Source: Closterium sp. Naga37s-1
Lineage: Eukaryota > Streptophyta > Zygnematophyceae > Desmidiales > Closteriaceae
Assembly (NCBI GenBank): GCA_947471745.1
Contig: CANJKZ010000724.1
Location: forward strand, 62,001-126,000
Direction: 5' to 3'
Length of the DNA stretch: 64,000 nt
In this document: piece after piece, positions 42,601 to 54,000 of the stretch
Layout: each line of letters opens with the position of its first letter
Numbering within the stretch: position 1 is the first letter of the stretch
Made by a program: the position numbers and the translations under genes
Notes under the pieces: model-generated
The model's database searches: none
The model's input: the letters and a program-made list of their open reading frames with translations, nothing else
What the model was told of the DNA's origin: nothing

Positions 42601-45600
42601 TAACGCACGTACTCTGAGTACCAACCATATGGGTAAGTATCGCACATATTCTTGGTACCAACCATATGGGTAACTATCGCACTTATCCAAGGTACCAACC
42701 ATATGGGTAAGTATCGCACACATTCTTGGTACCAACCATATGGGTAAGTAACACACTTACTCTTGGTACCAATCATATCAGTAAGTAACGCACTAACTCT
42801 CGGTACCAACCATATCGGTAAGTATCGCACATATTATTGGTACCAACCGTATGGGTAAGTATCGCACATATTCTTCGTACCAACCATATATGTAAGTAAC
42901 GCACTTACTCTCGGTACCAACCATATGGGTAAGTAACGCACTTACTTTTGGTACCAACCATGTTGGTAAGTAACGCACTTACTCTCGGTACCAACCATAT
43001 GGGTAAGTATCGCACTTACTCTCGGTACCAACCATATGGGTAAGTATCGCACATATTCTTGGTACCAACCGTATGGGTAAGTATCGCACATATTCTTGGT
43101 ACCAACCATATGGGTAAGTAACGCACTTACTCTTGGTACCAACCACATGGATAAGTAACGCACTAACTCTTGGTACCAACCATATGCGGAGGAAACCTAC
43201 TTACTCTCGGTACCAATCATATGGGCAAGTAACGCACTTTCTCTCAGTACCTACCATATGGATACGTATCGCACTAATCCTTGGTACCAACCATATTGGT
43301 AAGTAACGTACTAACTCTCGGTACCAACCATATGGGTAAGTATCGCACTTATCCTTGGTACGAACCATATTGGTAAGTAACGCAATTACTCTCAGTACCA
43401 ACCATATGGGTCAGTATCGCACATATTTTTGGTACCAACCATGTGGGTAAGTAAGAAACTTACTCTCGGTACCAACCATGTGGGTAAGTATCGCACTTAC
43501 TCTCAGAACCAACCGCGTGGGTAAGTAACACACGCACTCTCGGTACCAACCATATGATTAAGTAACGCATTTAATCTCGGTACCAACCATATGGGTAAGT
43601 AACGCACGTACTCTTGGTACCAACCATTTGGGTAAGTAACGCACATACTCTCGATACCAACCATATGGGTAAGTATCGCACATATTCTTGGTACCAACCA
43701 TACGGGTAAGTATCGCACATATTCTTGGTACTAACCATACGGGTAAGTAACGCACTTACTCTTGGTACCAACTATATGGGGAGGAAACCTACTTACTCTT
43801 GGTACCAACCATATGGGCAAGTAACGCACTTTCTCTCAGTACCAACCATATGGGTACGTATCGTACTTATCCTTGGTACCAACCATATTGGTAAGTAACG
43901 CACTTACTCTCGGTACCAACCATATGGGTAAGTAACGCAATTACTCTCGGTACCAACCACGTGGGTAATTATCACACATATTCTTGGTACGAACCAGATG
44001 GGCAAGTATCGCACATATTCTTGGTACCAACCATATGGGTAAGTAAAGCACTTATTCTTGGTACCAACCATATGGAAAAATAACGCACTTACTCTTGGTA
44101 CCATCCATATGGGTAAGTAACGCACTTACTCTCGGTAAAAACCATATGCGGAGAAAACCTACTTACTCTCGGTACCACTCATATGGGCAAGTAACGCACA
44201 TTCTCTCAGTACCAACCATATGGGTACGTATAGCACTTATCCTTGGTACCAACCATATTGGTAAGTAACGCACTTACTCTCAGTACCAACGATATGGGTA
44301 AGTATCGCACTTATCCTTGGTACCAACCATATTGGTAAGTAACGCACTTACTCCCGGTACCAACCACGTGGGTAAGTATCGCACATATTCTTGTTACCAA
44401 CCATATGGGTAAGTATCGCACATATTATTGTTACCAACCATATGGGTAAGTATCGCACATATTCTTGGTACCAACCATATGGGTAAGTATCGCACATACT
44501 CTCGGTACCAACCATATGGGTAAATATCGCTAATATTCTTGGTACAAACCGTATGCGTAAGTATCGCACATATTCTTGGTACCAACCATAAGGGTAAGTA
44601 AAGCACTTACTCTTGGTACCAACCATATGGATAAGTAACGCACAAACTCTTGGTACCAACCATATGCGGAGGAAACCTACTTACTCTCGGTACCACTCGT
44701 ATGGGCAAGTAACGCACTTTCTCTCAGTACCATCCATATGGGTACGTATCGTAGTTATCCTTGGTACCAAACATCTTGGTAAGTAACGCACTTACACTCG
44801 GTACCTACCATATGGATAAGTATCGCACTTATCCTTGGTACCAACCATATTTGTAAGTTACGCACTTACTCTCGGTACCAACCATATGGGTAAGTATCGC
44901 ACATATTCTTGGTACCAACCGTATGGGTAAGTATCGCACATATTCTTGGTACCAACCATATGGGTAAGTAACGCACTAACTCTCGGTACCAACCATATAG
45001 GGAAGTATCGCACTTATCCTTGCTACCAACCATATTGGTAAGTAACGCACTTACTCTCGGTACCAACCACGTGGCTAAGTATCGCACATATTCTTGGTAC
45101 CAACCATATGGGTAAGTATCGCACATATTCTTGGTACCAACCATATGGGTAAGTAACGCACCTACTCTTGGTACCAACCATATTGGTAATTAACGCACTT
45201 ACTCTCGGTACCAACCATATGGGTAAGCATCGCACATATTCTTGGTACAAACCGTATGGGTACGTATCGCACATATTCTTGGTACCAACCATAAGGGTAA
45301 GTAACGCACTTACTCTCAGTACCAACCATATGGGTACATATCGTACTTATCCTTGGTACCAACCATATTGGTAATTAACGCACTTACTCTCGGTACCAAC
45401 CACGTGGGTAAGTATAGCACATATTTTTGGTACCAACCATATGGGAAAGTATCCCACATATTCTCGGTACCAACCATATGGGTAAGTATCGCACATATTC
45501 TTGGTACCAACCATAAGGGTAAGTAACGCACTTACTCTCGGTACCAACCATATGGGTAAGTAACGCACTTACTCTCGGTACCAACCATATGGGTAAGTAA

Positions 45601-48060
45601 CGCACTTACTCTCGGTACCAACCATATAGGGAAGTATCGCACTTATCCTTGCTACCAACCATACTGGTAAGTAACGCACTTACTCTCGGTACCAACCACG
45701 TGGGTAAGTATCGCACATATTCTTGGTACCAACCATATGGGTAAGTATCGCACATATTTTTGGTACCAACCATATGGGTAAGTAACGCACCTACTCTCGG
45801 TACCAACCATATGGGTACATATCGTACTTATCCTTGGTACCAACCATATTGATAAGTAACGCACTTACTCTCGGTACCAACCATATAGGTAAGTATCGCC
45901 TTTATCCTTGGTACCAACCATATTGGTAAGTAACGCACTTACTCTCAGTACCAACCATATAGGTAAGTATCGCACATATTCTTGGTACAAATCGTATAGG
46001 TAAGTATCACAAATATTCTTGGTACCAACCGTATGGGTAAGTAACGCACTTACTCTCGGTACCAACCATTTGGGTAAGTAACGCACTTACTCTTGGTACC
46101 AACCATATAGATAAGTAACACACTAACTCTTGGTACCAACCATATGCGGAGGAAACCTACTTACTCTCGGTACCACTCGTATGGGCATGTAACGCACTTT
46201 CTCTCAGTACCAACCGTATGGGTACGTATCATACTTATCCTTGGTACCAATCATATTGGTAAGTAACGCACTTACTCTCGGTACCAACCATATGGGTAAG
46301 TATCGCACTTATCCTTGGTACCAACCATATTGGTAAGTAACGCACTTACTCTCAATACCAACCATATGGGTAAGTATCGCACATATTCTTGGTACCAACC
46401 ATATGGGTAAGTAACGCACTTACTCTCAGTATCAATCATATGGGTAAGTAACGCACTTACTTTCGGTACCAACCACGTGGGTAAGTATCACACATATTCT
46501 TGGTACCAACCATATGGGTGAGTATCGCACATATTTTTGGTACCAACCATATGGGTCAGTAACGCTGTTACTCTTGGTACCAACTATATGGATAAGTACT
46601 GCACATCTTCTTGGTACAAATCGTATGGGTAAGTATCCCACATATTATTGGTACCAACTATAAGGGTAAGTAACACACTTACTCTCGGTACCAACCATTT
46701 GGGTAAGTAACGCACTTGCTCTTTGTACCAACTATATGGGTAAGTAACGCACTAACTCTTGGTACCAACCATGTGGGTAAGTATCACACATATTCTTGGT
46801 ACCAGCCATATGGGTAAGTAATGCACTAACTCTTGGTACCAACCATATGCGGAGGAAACCTGCTTACTCTCGGTACCAATCATATGGGCAAGTAACGCAC
46901 TTTCTCTCAGTACCTACCATATGGGTACGTATCGCACTTATCCTTGGTACCAACCATATTGGTAAGTAACGTACTAACTCTCGGTACCAACCATATGGGT
47001 AAGTATCGCACTTATCCTTGGTACCAACCATATTGGTAAGTAATGCACTTACTCTCAGTACCAACCATATGGGTAAGTATCGCACATATTTCTGGTACCA
47101 TCCATATGGGTAAGTAACACACTTACTCTCTGTACCAACCATATGGGTAAGTAACGCACGTACTCTTGGTACCAACCATATAGGTAAGTAACGCACATAC
47201 TCTCGATACCAACCATATGGGTAAGTATCGCACATATTCTTGGTACCAACCATACGGGTAAGTATCGCACATATTCTTGGTACTAACCATATGGGTAAGT
47301 AACGCACTTACTCTTGGTACCATCCATATGGGTAAGTAACACGCTTACTCTTGGTACCAACCATATGGGTAAATAACGCACTTACTCTTGGTACCAACTA
47401 GATGGGGAGAAAACCTACTTACTCTCGGTACCAACCATATGAGTAGGTAATGCACTTTGTCTCAGTACCAATCATATGGGTACGTATCGCACTTATCCTT
47501 GGTACCAACCATATTGGTAAGTAATGTACTAACTCTCGGTACCAACCATATGGGTAAGTGTCGCACTTATCCTTGGTATCAACCATATTGGTAAGTAATG
47601 CACTTACTCTCAGTACCAACCATATGGGTAAGTATCGCACATATTTTTGGTACCATCCATATGGGTAAGTAACACACTTACTCTCGGTACCAACCATATG
47701 GGTAAGTAACGCACGTACTCTCGATACCAACCACATGGGTAAGTATCGCACATATTCTTGGTACCAACCATACGGATAAGTATCGCATTATATTCTTGGT
47801 ACTAACCATATGGGTAAGTAACGCACTTACTCTTGGTACCATCCATATGGGTAAGTAACACACTTACTCTTGGTACCAACCATATGGGTAAATAACGCAC
47901 TTACTCTTGGTACCAACTATATGGGGAGGAAACCCACTTACTCTCGGTACCAACCAAATGAGTAAGTAATGCACTTTGTCTCAGTACCAACCATATGGGT
48001 ACGTATCGCAATTGTCCTTGGTTCCAACCAAATTGGTCAGTAACGCACCTACTTTCGGTA
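42601..48060. repeat. Array domain IV: satellite dominated by TATCGCAC(A/T)TAT and CATATTGG units
   Basis: Here most units alternate between forms with AAGTATCGCACATATTCTTGG, split across the unit boundary, and forms with CATATTGGTAAG. A GCGGAGGAAACCTAC unit marks repeats at about 43191, 44668, 46147 and 46850. The alternation gives a two-unit (74-bp) rhythm in places. Blocks at 43.2-43.8 kb and 46.86-47.4 kb are near copies (offset about 3.65 kb). Minus-strand ORFs of up to 147 codons are artefacts of the absence of the consensus TAA from these variants. No gene is visible. Confidence 0.75.
43958..46479. repeat. Six satellite units in which CATATG has become CACGTG
   Basis: The central palindrome of the unit reads CACGTG instead of CATATG at 43958-43963, 44365-44370, 45068-45073, 45401-45406, 45697-45702 and 46474-46479. 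In each case the same type of unit follows (TATC then CACATATT). They therefore descend from one mutated unit copied as part of a larger block, with spacings of about 300-770 bp. CACGTG is also the core E-box/G-box, but no transcript is apparent and I infer no regulation. Confidence 0.85.
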
Positions 48061-49415
48061 CCAACCATATGGTAAGTAACACACTTATGATTGGTACCAT
48101 CCATATGGGAACGTAACGCACATACTCTTGGTCCCAGTCATATTGGTGAAAAGCGCACTTATTCGGACCATCCATATGGGTAATTAACGCTCTTACTCTC
48201 AGTAGGTAAGTAACGCACTTACTCTCTGTGCCAAGCATATGGTTAAGTAACGCACTTACTCTCGGTACCAACCATATGGGTAAGTAACGCACTTAATCTG
48301 GGTACCAGCCATATTGTTAAGCGACGCACTTACTCTTGGTACCAACCATATGGGTAAGTATCGCACTTATTACCGGTACCAACCATATGTGAATGTATCG
48401 CACTCATCCTTTTGTACCAACCATATCGGTAAGTAACGCACTTACTCTTGGTACCAACCATATGGGTAAGTAATGCACTTACTCTCGGTACCAACCATAT
48501 GGATAAGGAACGCACTTACTCTCGGTACCAACCGTGTGGGTAAGTAATGCACTTACACTCGGTACCAACCGTATGGGTAAATAGCCCACTTACTCTCGGT
48601 ACCAACCATATGGGTAAATAACGCACTTACTCTCGGTACCAACCATATGGGTAAGAAACGCACTTACTTTCGGTCCCAACCACATGGGTAAGTAACTTAC
48701 TTACTCTCGGTGCCAACCATATGGCTAAGTAACGCTCTTACTCTGGGTACCAACCATATGGGTAAGTATCGCATATACTCTTCGTACCAGCCATATGGGT
48801 AAGCATCGCACTTATTCTTGGTACCATCGATATGGGTAAGTAACGCACTTACACTCGGTACCAACCATATGGGTAAGTAACGCATTTACTCTCGGTACCA
48901 ACCATATAGGTAAGTAACGCACCTACTCTCGGTACCAACCATATGGGTAAGTAACGCACTTACTCTCAGTACCAACCATATGGGTAAGTAATGCACTTAC
49001 TCTCAGTACCAACCGTAGGGGTAAGTAACGCACTTCCTTTCGGTACCACCGTGGGTAAGTAACGCACTTCCTCTCGGTACCAAACGTAGGGGTAAATAAC
49101 GCACTTACTCTCGGTACCAACCATATGGTTAAGGAACGCACTTACTCTCGGTACCAACCATATGGGTAAGTATCGCACTTATCCTTGGTACCAACCATAT
49201 TGGTAAGTAACACACTTATTCTCGGTCCCAACTATATGGGTAAATAATGCCCGAACTCTCACTACCAACCATAAGGGTAAGTAACGCACTTACTCTTGGT
49301 ACCAACCATATGGGGAAGTAACACACTTATTATTGGTACCATCCATATGGGAACGTAACGCACTTACTCTTGGTCCCAATCATATTGGTAAAAAGTGCAC
49401 TTTCTCGGACCATCC
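48061..49415. repeat. Degenerate edge of the satellite next to the transposon nest
   Basis: Units here are the most divergent in the window. Examples are the short CCACCGTGGG unit near 49045, GTAGGGG units near 49015 and 49090, and CTCACTACC near 49260, with few clean copies in a row. The final units (49298-49415) are the start of the five-unit marker block, cut after GGACCATCC by the outer LTR. Degeneration towards an array edge is common in satellites homogenised by unequal exchange. Whether satellite resumes beyond the transposons cannot be seen. Confidence 0.75.
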
Positions 49416-49798
49416 TGCGGAGATAACTACTACAACGGGAGCTAGACTGCGGGCTAGGCACGGGTGCTCGTGTGATCTCTGCGTTCGTTGGTGCTTAGTC
49501 GTTTTCTTAGTGCACACACTGCTTGCTAGTTCACGGGGCAAGTTGGCAAGAGTTTCACTACAATGGTACAAATTAGTTGGCATGGCAAGACTACATCAGA
49601 GCTAGCATTCAGGTCGGTCGACTGCCAGCACAGCATGGTCGACCGCGTTCCAGCACGACTTGGTCGACCGCGCTCCAGCAGTGCAAAGTCGACGGCGTGC
49701 CAACGCTGCAGGTTGACGGCGTGCCAGCGTTGCTCCCGCAGTACAGCAGCGCACCTTCTTCGCAGGTGCTCGTAGATGATTGACGGGCTAAGCCTTGT
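49416..49798 (-). repeat. Outer copia-like element: left LTR-like direct repeat (3' LTR), at least 383 bp
   Basis: The sequence starting TGCGGAGATAAC at the satellite junction recurs in the same orientation at 63604-64000. By eye there are about 13 substitutions and one 14-bp indel (GAGAAAGTTGACAA present only on the right), so roughly 3.4% divergence. The repeat begins with TG where the satellite stops. Flanking of the retained internal sequence by direct repeats is what an LTR pair would give. The right copy is cut by the window end, so the full LTR length is unknown. GTCGAC occurs repeatedly in it. The minus orientation is taken from the gag remnant at 62071-63497. Confidence 0.65.
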
Positions 49799-49935
49799 CA
49801 CCTGAACAGCGCACGCACCAAGTCATCCTCGTGCTGACGGCTCCACCTGATCCGCCACGTCGACCTTGGAATACCACCACCGCGGTCGGACTCGCCAACT
49901 TCGCCTGGGCGACTGTGGCACTCCTTCGTAGAACC
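49799..49935 (-). other. Outer element: remnant between left LTR and inner insertion
   Basis: These 137 GC-rich bases lie between the part of the left repeat that can be aligned and the LTR of copia A. They could be the rest of the outer LTR or the end of its internal region. Two minus-strand frames are open right through and a third for most of it, but no copia domain is recognisable. The expected protease, integrase, RT and RNase H of the outer element are not here or anywhere else in the window. Confidence 0.5.
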
Positions 49936-51028
49936 TGTTGGTGTAAGGGCCTAATAAACTCAAGCTATTAAGACTTTATCAAACTTAAAACCTCTCCTCG
50001 GGGTCACCTCCAAGGGTCCTTGGGTGCCTGGTACAAGACCAGCCCCTATCCTCGGGTCCGAGTTTGTAGAGAGAGGGATCAAGAGGGACTTAGTCAAAAC
50101 AGCAAGAGTACCTTGAACGTCGCGCAGCGTATCGTGCAGACCGTCGATCGGATTAAGCTGAGAATTTCCTATATCGAAGCTCGCTCCAAGAGCTTTAAAA
50201 TGAACCAAATTGCCTCGCGAAAAGTTCTGCCATTACGAAGTTATGGCTCGGACAGCGTTTGCCTAGTGTTGGAGTGCTAGCGTACTAGCGTTGACTCGGG
50301 TAGCATTCCGCCGTCGCACCGCGTAGAAACGAAATTCCAGGAAGGGAGAAATTCGCTTGAATCAAATTGACTATATCCAGGTACAAACAGAGAAAGAATA
50401 AATAGTTCTAGCTAGCAAGGACCTTGGGAATAAACCTGGGAACAACCAAGGATGATCCCAAATAATTCCAAGCAACAGAACCAACCTGGCTGGACAAAAC
50501 AGCAGGTGGTAGGTTGGTAAACAACCTCTGGTTCTGTTTTTCCAACCTGGGAAAACAACAACCAGGTTCAGGTCCTAAAAACAGAACCTGTTTTGTCTTT
50601 GCCCAACCAGCCAAATGCTGGTTCCGCTGGTTTCCCCTGGCCCTGTAGCATGCAGATACAGACAAACAACATCCAACCTTCACCTAAATTGTACCCCTAT
50701 AGTGCCTGCCCTGCTACACTATAGTCAACCAAACAAAACAGTACAATTTCGAGTTGGATAGAACTGAATCTGCGCAATCAAGTAAGCCGAACCGCAATGC
50801 TTCCATCTTGGGTTCCTTTGCGAGCTCGTCCTTTCTGCTTGTACTGTTCATAGCGCGTACAATGTTATGCCGAAGCGCACAATGCGTGAGTACCTGCAAA
50901 TGCTTCAAGCGAAAATTGCGAAAGCAAACAAACACACGAACATTCCATTCATACCCAAATGCATTCGCACACGCATACTCGTACAAACAGACGGCAGGAT
51001 GTCGTGCAATGTGAATTTGCACCCAACA
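49936..51028 (-). repeat. Copia A 3' LTR, complete (1,093 bp)
   Basis: On the minus strand the LTR begins TGTTGGGTG and ends CACCAACA, giving the inverted terminal TGTTGG/CCAACA typical of LTRs. It matches the plus-strand LTR of B at 60979-62070 over its whole length with scattered differences and small indels. Its first 88 bp on the plus strand are identical to the fragment at 55964. It includes a ~200-bp stretch of small GGTT/AACC hairpins at about 50440-50640. It should hold promoter and polyadenylation signals, but I could not place a TATA box or poly(A) signal with confidence. Confidence 0.9.
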
Positions 51029-51030
51029 CA

Positions 51031-51039
51031 CTCCCCCTC
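51031..51039 (-). other. Copia A polypurine tract
   Basis: Read on the minus strand, GAGGGGGAG lies two bases before the 3' LTR start. This is the usual position and make-up of the plus-strand DNA primer in copia elements. The same tract is present in B at 60968-60976. Confidence 0.85.
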
Positions 51040-51070
51040 AGCCTGCCGGCTGCATCCCCATCATTCCATA

Positions 51071-54000
51071 CTAGTTCATGCTCATTCCACTCATGCGCAC
51101 ACAACGCCAATGAGGCTCATCTGCAAGCCTCTTGGTGAGGAAGTCTGCTGGCTGCTGGTGAGTCTTGATGTAGATCGGATTCACCGTCCCCCTCTTCACC
51201 TCCTTACGCAGCCAGTGCCACTTGATACGCATGTGCTTATTGAGCCCATGAAGCACAGCGTTCCTGGCCATTCCAAGAGCTCCCTTGCTATCACAAAACA
51301 GCAGCGTAGCAACCTTTTGCTCCTGGCCAATCTCCTCCAACAGCCTCCTCAGCCAAATCACCTCCTTCACCCCATGAAACATTGCCATGTACTCTGACTC
51401 CACGGAAGAGAGTGCTGTCTCCGTCTGCTTCTTTGACCTCCAACTAACCGGTCCTCCCCCAACTACGCAGATGTATCCTCCCACAGATGAGGAATCCTCC
51501 TTCTCAGAGGCCCACGTAGCATCGGTAAAGCAAGTGAGAAAGAGCTTGCCTTCTCCAAGCCTCTCCCCCTTCTCTTTCAGCACCTCAACCCCTTTCTGCT
51601 TCACCTGTGCAGATGCGGAGTATTGAACTCCTCAGCCAAATCACCTCCTTCACCCCATGAAACATTGCCATGTACTCTGACTCCACGGAAGAGAGTGCTG
51701 TCTCCGTCTGCTTCTTTGACCTCCAACTAACCGGTCCTCCCCCAACTACGCAGATGTATCCTCCCACAGATGAGGAATCCTCCTTCTCAGAGGCCCACGT
51801 AGCATCGGCAAAGCAAGTGAGAAAGAGCCTGCCTTCTCCAAGCCTCTCCCCCTTCTCTTTCAGCACCTCAACCCCTTTCTGCTTCACCTGTGCAGATGCG
51901 GATTATTGAACTCCAATGCTTGGGTGAGAGTTCAGATACTTCACCACACGCTCAGCTGCATCCACCTGCTCCTCTGATGGATTCTGCACCACCCTGGCCA
52001 GCTGCCCAACCGAGAAAGAGATGTCGGGCCTCGTGTGAACTGCTGCATACAAGAGGCTGCCCACCAAGGACTGAAATTGCTGCTGCTCCTCGGCTTCAAC
52101 CCCTTCATCCTCTGCAGCTTTCACAAGCTTGAATTCTGCTGGCAGGGGAGTTGCAACCTTGCGCTCATTCTCAATCCCGTACTTCTCCCCCAGCTCCTTG
52201 ATGAACTTCTCCTGGTGCAGCTTCAACCACCTGTGATCCAGATCCCTCTCCACGTGCATCCCGAGGTAGTACTTTACCTCCCCAAGGTTCTTGCACTTGA
52301 AGTTCTCCATCAGCTGCTGCTGCACCTTCTGGATCTCCTTCATGCTGCTGCTAAAGAGAAGAATGTCGTCCACATAGACCAGAAACAGCACCAGCTTCTC
52401 CCCCTCCCCCTTGAGAAAGAGGCTCTCATCACAGCTGCTGGTCCTGAATCCCATCTCCTCTAAAACAGCTGCCAACTTCTGGTACCAGCAGCGTGGCGCC
52501 TGCTTCAAGCCGTAGATGGACTTTTTCAGCTTGCACACCCTGCCCGTACCATCCTCATACCCAGGTGGCTGCGTCATGTACACATCCTCCTCTAAAATCC
52601 CATTGAGGAATGCCGTTGATATATCCATCTGAATGATGAATTTCCCACTAACGGTTGCATCTGCCAACAAGACACGGAGGGTAGGGGGTTTGGCAGTGGG
52701 AGCAAAGATCTCATTGAAGTCCCGCTTCTCCTTCTGCATAAACCCCTTAGCCACCAGCCTACTCTTGTAGGTGGTGACCTGTCCCTTGTCATCGGTCTTG
52801 ATCCTTAGCACCCACTTGCACTGTACGGCTTTCTTCCCCTCAGGCAGCACCACCAGCTCCCATGTCCCATTCTCTAGCAGGCTCTGGTACTCAGCATCCC
52901 TGGAAACCAGCCACTTCTCCCTATCTGGTCCAGCTAATGCCTCCTCCATGCTAGCTGGTTCCTCTGGTGCAGGGGCAAGAAAACAGTAGGCAGGTTCATC
53001 CTCCTCATCCGGATCATAGCCATGCGGTAGAATCAGCAATGCCTCCTCGGTCCCAAGCTGCTGCTCCGCTACATCAGCTCTTGCAGTCAGCTTCTTAGTA
53101 GCCATACGTGTACGTCCTGGCCTGGAGACGGGTGTCTCCCATCCCTTCATAACGACACCCTTCGGCTTCTTAGTTTTCCCCTGCTGCTGCTCTCTCCCCT
53201 CAGATCCAGCAGCTCCACTAGTGCCAGTCTCCACATCATTTTCTCCACCAGCAGGTGCCTTCTGTACCTTCTTTCCATCACCACCCTCTGCAGCTGCCTC
53301 CTCTCCCTCCTCCCACATACTAGGAGTCAGGTCCAGCTGCATGGTGATCTGCTCCATTTGCTGGGACACCCTGGCCTCCGGCTGTTTCTCCCAGCTCCCA
53401 TACATCATGCCCTCAACAAACTTCACATCCCTGCTGTCAAACAACACACCCTTGGAAGGTTCCCACAGCAGCCATCCCTTGCTCTCAGCAGCCAGCCCCA
53501 AATGCACACACCAGATTGCACTCGCCTTCAACTTACTGCGGTAGGACTTGGGGACGTGGGCGACTGCCATGCAACCGAACACCCTCAGCATGTCCACCGG
53601 CAGCTTCCTCCCAAGCCACCTCTCCAACGGCACCCACGAGTCATCCCCAACCTTTGTGAGTACCCTGTTCCTAGTGACGGTAGCGTGCCGAACAGCATGG
53701 GGCCACATCAAGTTGCCCAGCCCAGATTCTATGAGCAGCGCCCTAGCTGTCTCCAGAATTGTCCGGTTCGCCCGTTCTGCTACACCGTTAGACTGTGGGG
53801 TGTAAGCCGTGGTCAGCTCCCTCTGGATGCCCTGCTTCTTGAGCCAGGCCGTCATCTCAGCTCCAAGGAACTCACCACCCCGATCTGTCCTAATCCGCTT
53901 CACCACACACTCCGCTTGCTTCTCCACGAATGGCAGCCAATCTTCCCGTATTGTAGAGGCGGCATGGTCCTTTTGCTTCAGCGGATATGCCCACATAAGC

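Larger units (their letters stand above)
1..49415. repeat. 37-bp satellite array (~1,330 units, open at the left window edge)
   Basis: The stretch is a continuous head-to-tail array of a 37-bp unit in one orientation. Numbered from the KpnI site, the commonest unit has GGTACC at 1-6, the palindrome CCATATGG at 9-16, GTAAGT at 17-22, AACGC at 23-27, ACTTAC at 28-33 and TCTC at 34-37. Most units differ from this by one to four bases, and shortened units of 36, 35, 30 and 25 bp recur. No non-satellite sequence interrupts the array before 49416. Because 37 is not a multiple of 3, each frame passes through three successive units to make a 37-residue pseudo-repeat on the minus strand. A TAA is fixed in the consensus, so ORFs end after a Trp-Tyr-Arg-Glu or similar string. 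I see no gene, promoter or RNA gene in it. Centromeric, subtelomeric or heterochromatic location is possible but unproven. Confidence 0.97.

Noticed and set aside
45168..45374. Plus-strand ORF of 68 codons in domain IV
   Set aside because: It exists only because local variants remove the usual plus-strand TAA codons; its translation is again the satellite period.
1..49415. CRISPR array, suggested by a 37-bp repeat length
   Set aside because: Units abut directly with no spacers, vary throughout, number over a thousand, and no cas gene is present.
1..49415. Telomeric repeat
   Set aside because: The unit contains no TTTAGGG, TTAGGG or similar short G-rich motif, and the array is bounded by transposons.
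49563..49783. Small overlapping ORFs in the left outer LTR
   Set aside because: They follow short GTCGAC- and GCGTGCCA-type repeats in several frames, have no domain, and are not preserved as a frame in the right copy because of the 14-bp indel and substitutions.
50867..51397. Plus-strand ORF of 176 codons across copia A's LTR and RNase H
   Set aside because: It crosses the LTR boundary and is antisense to the RNase H remnant, so it is not a gene.
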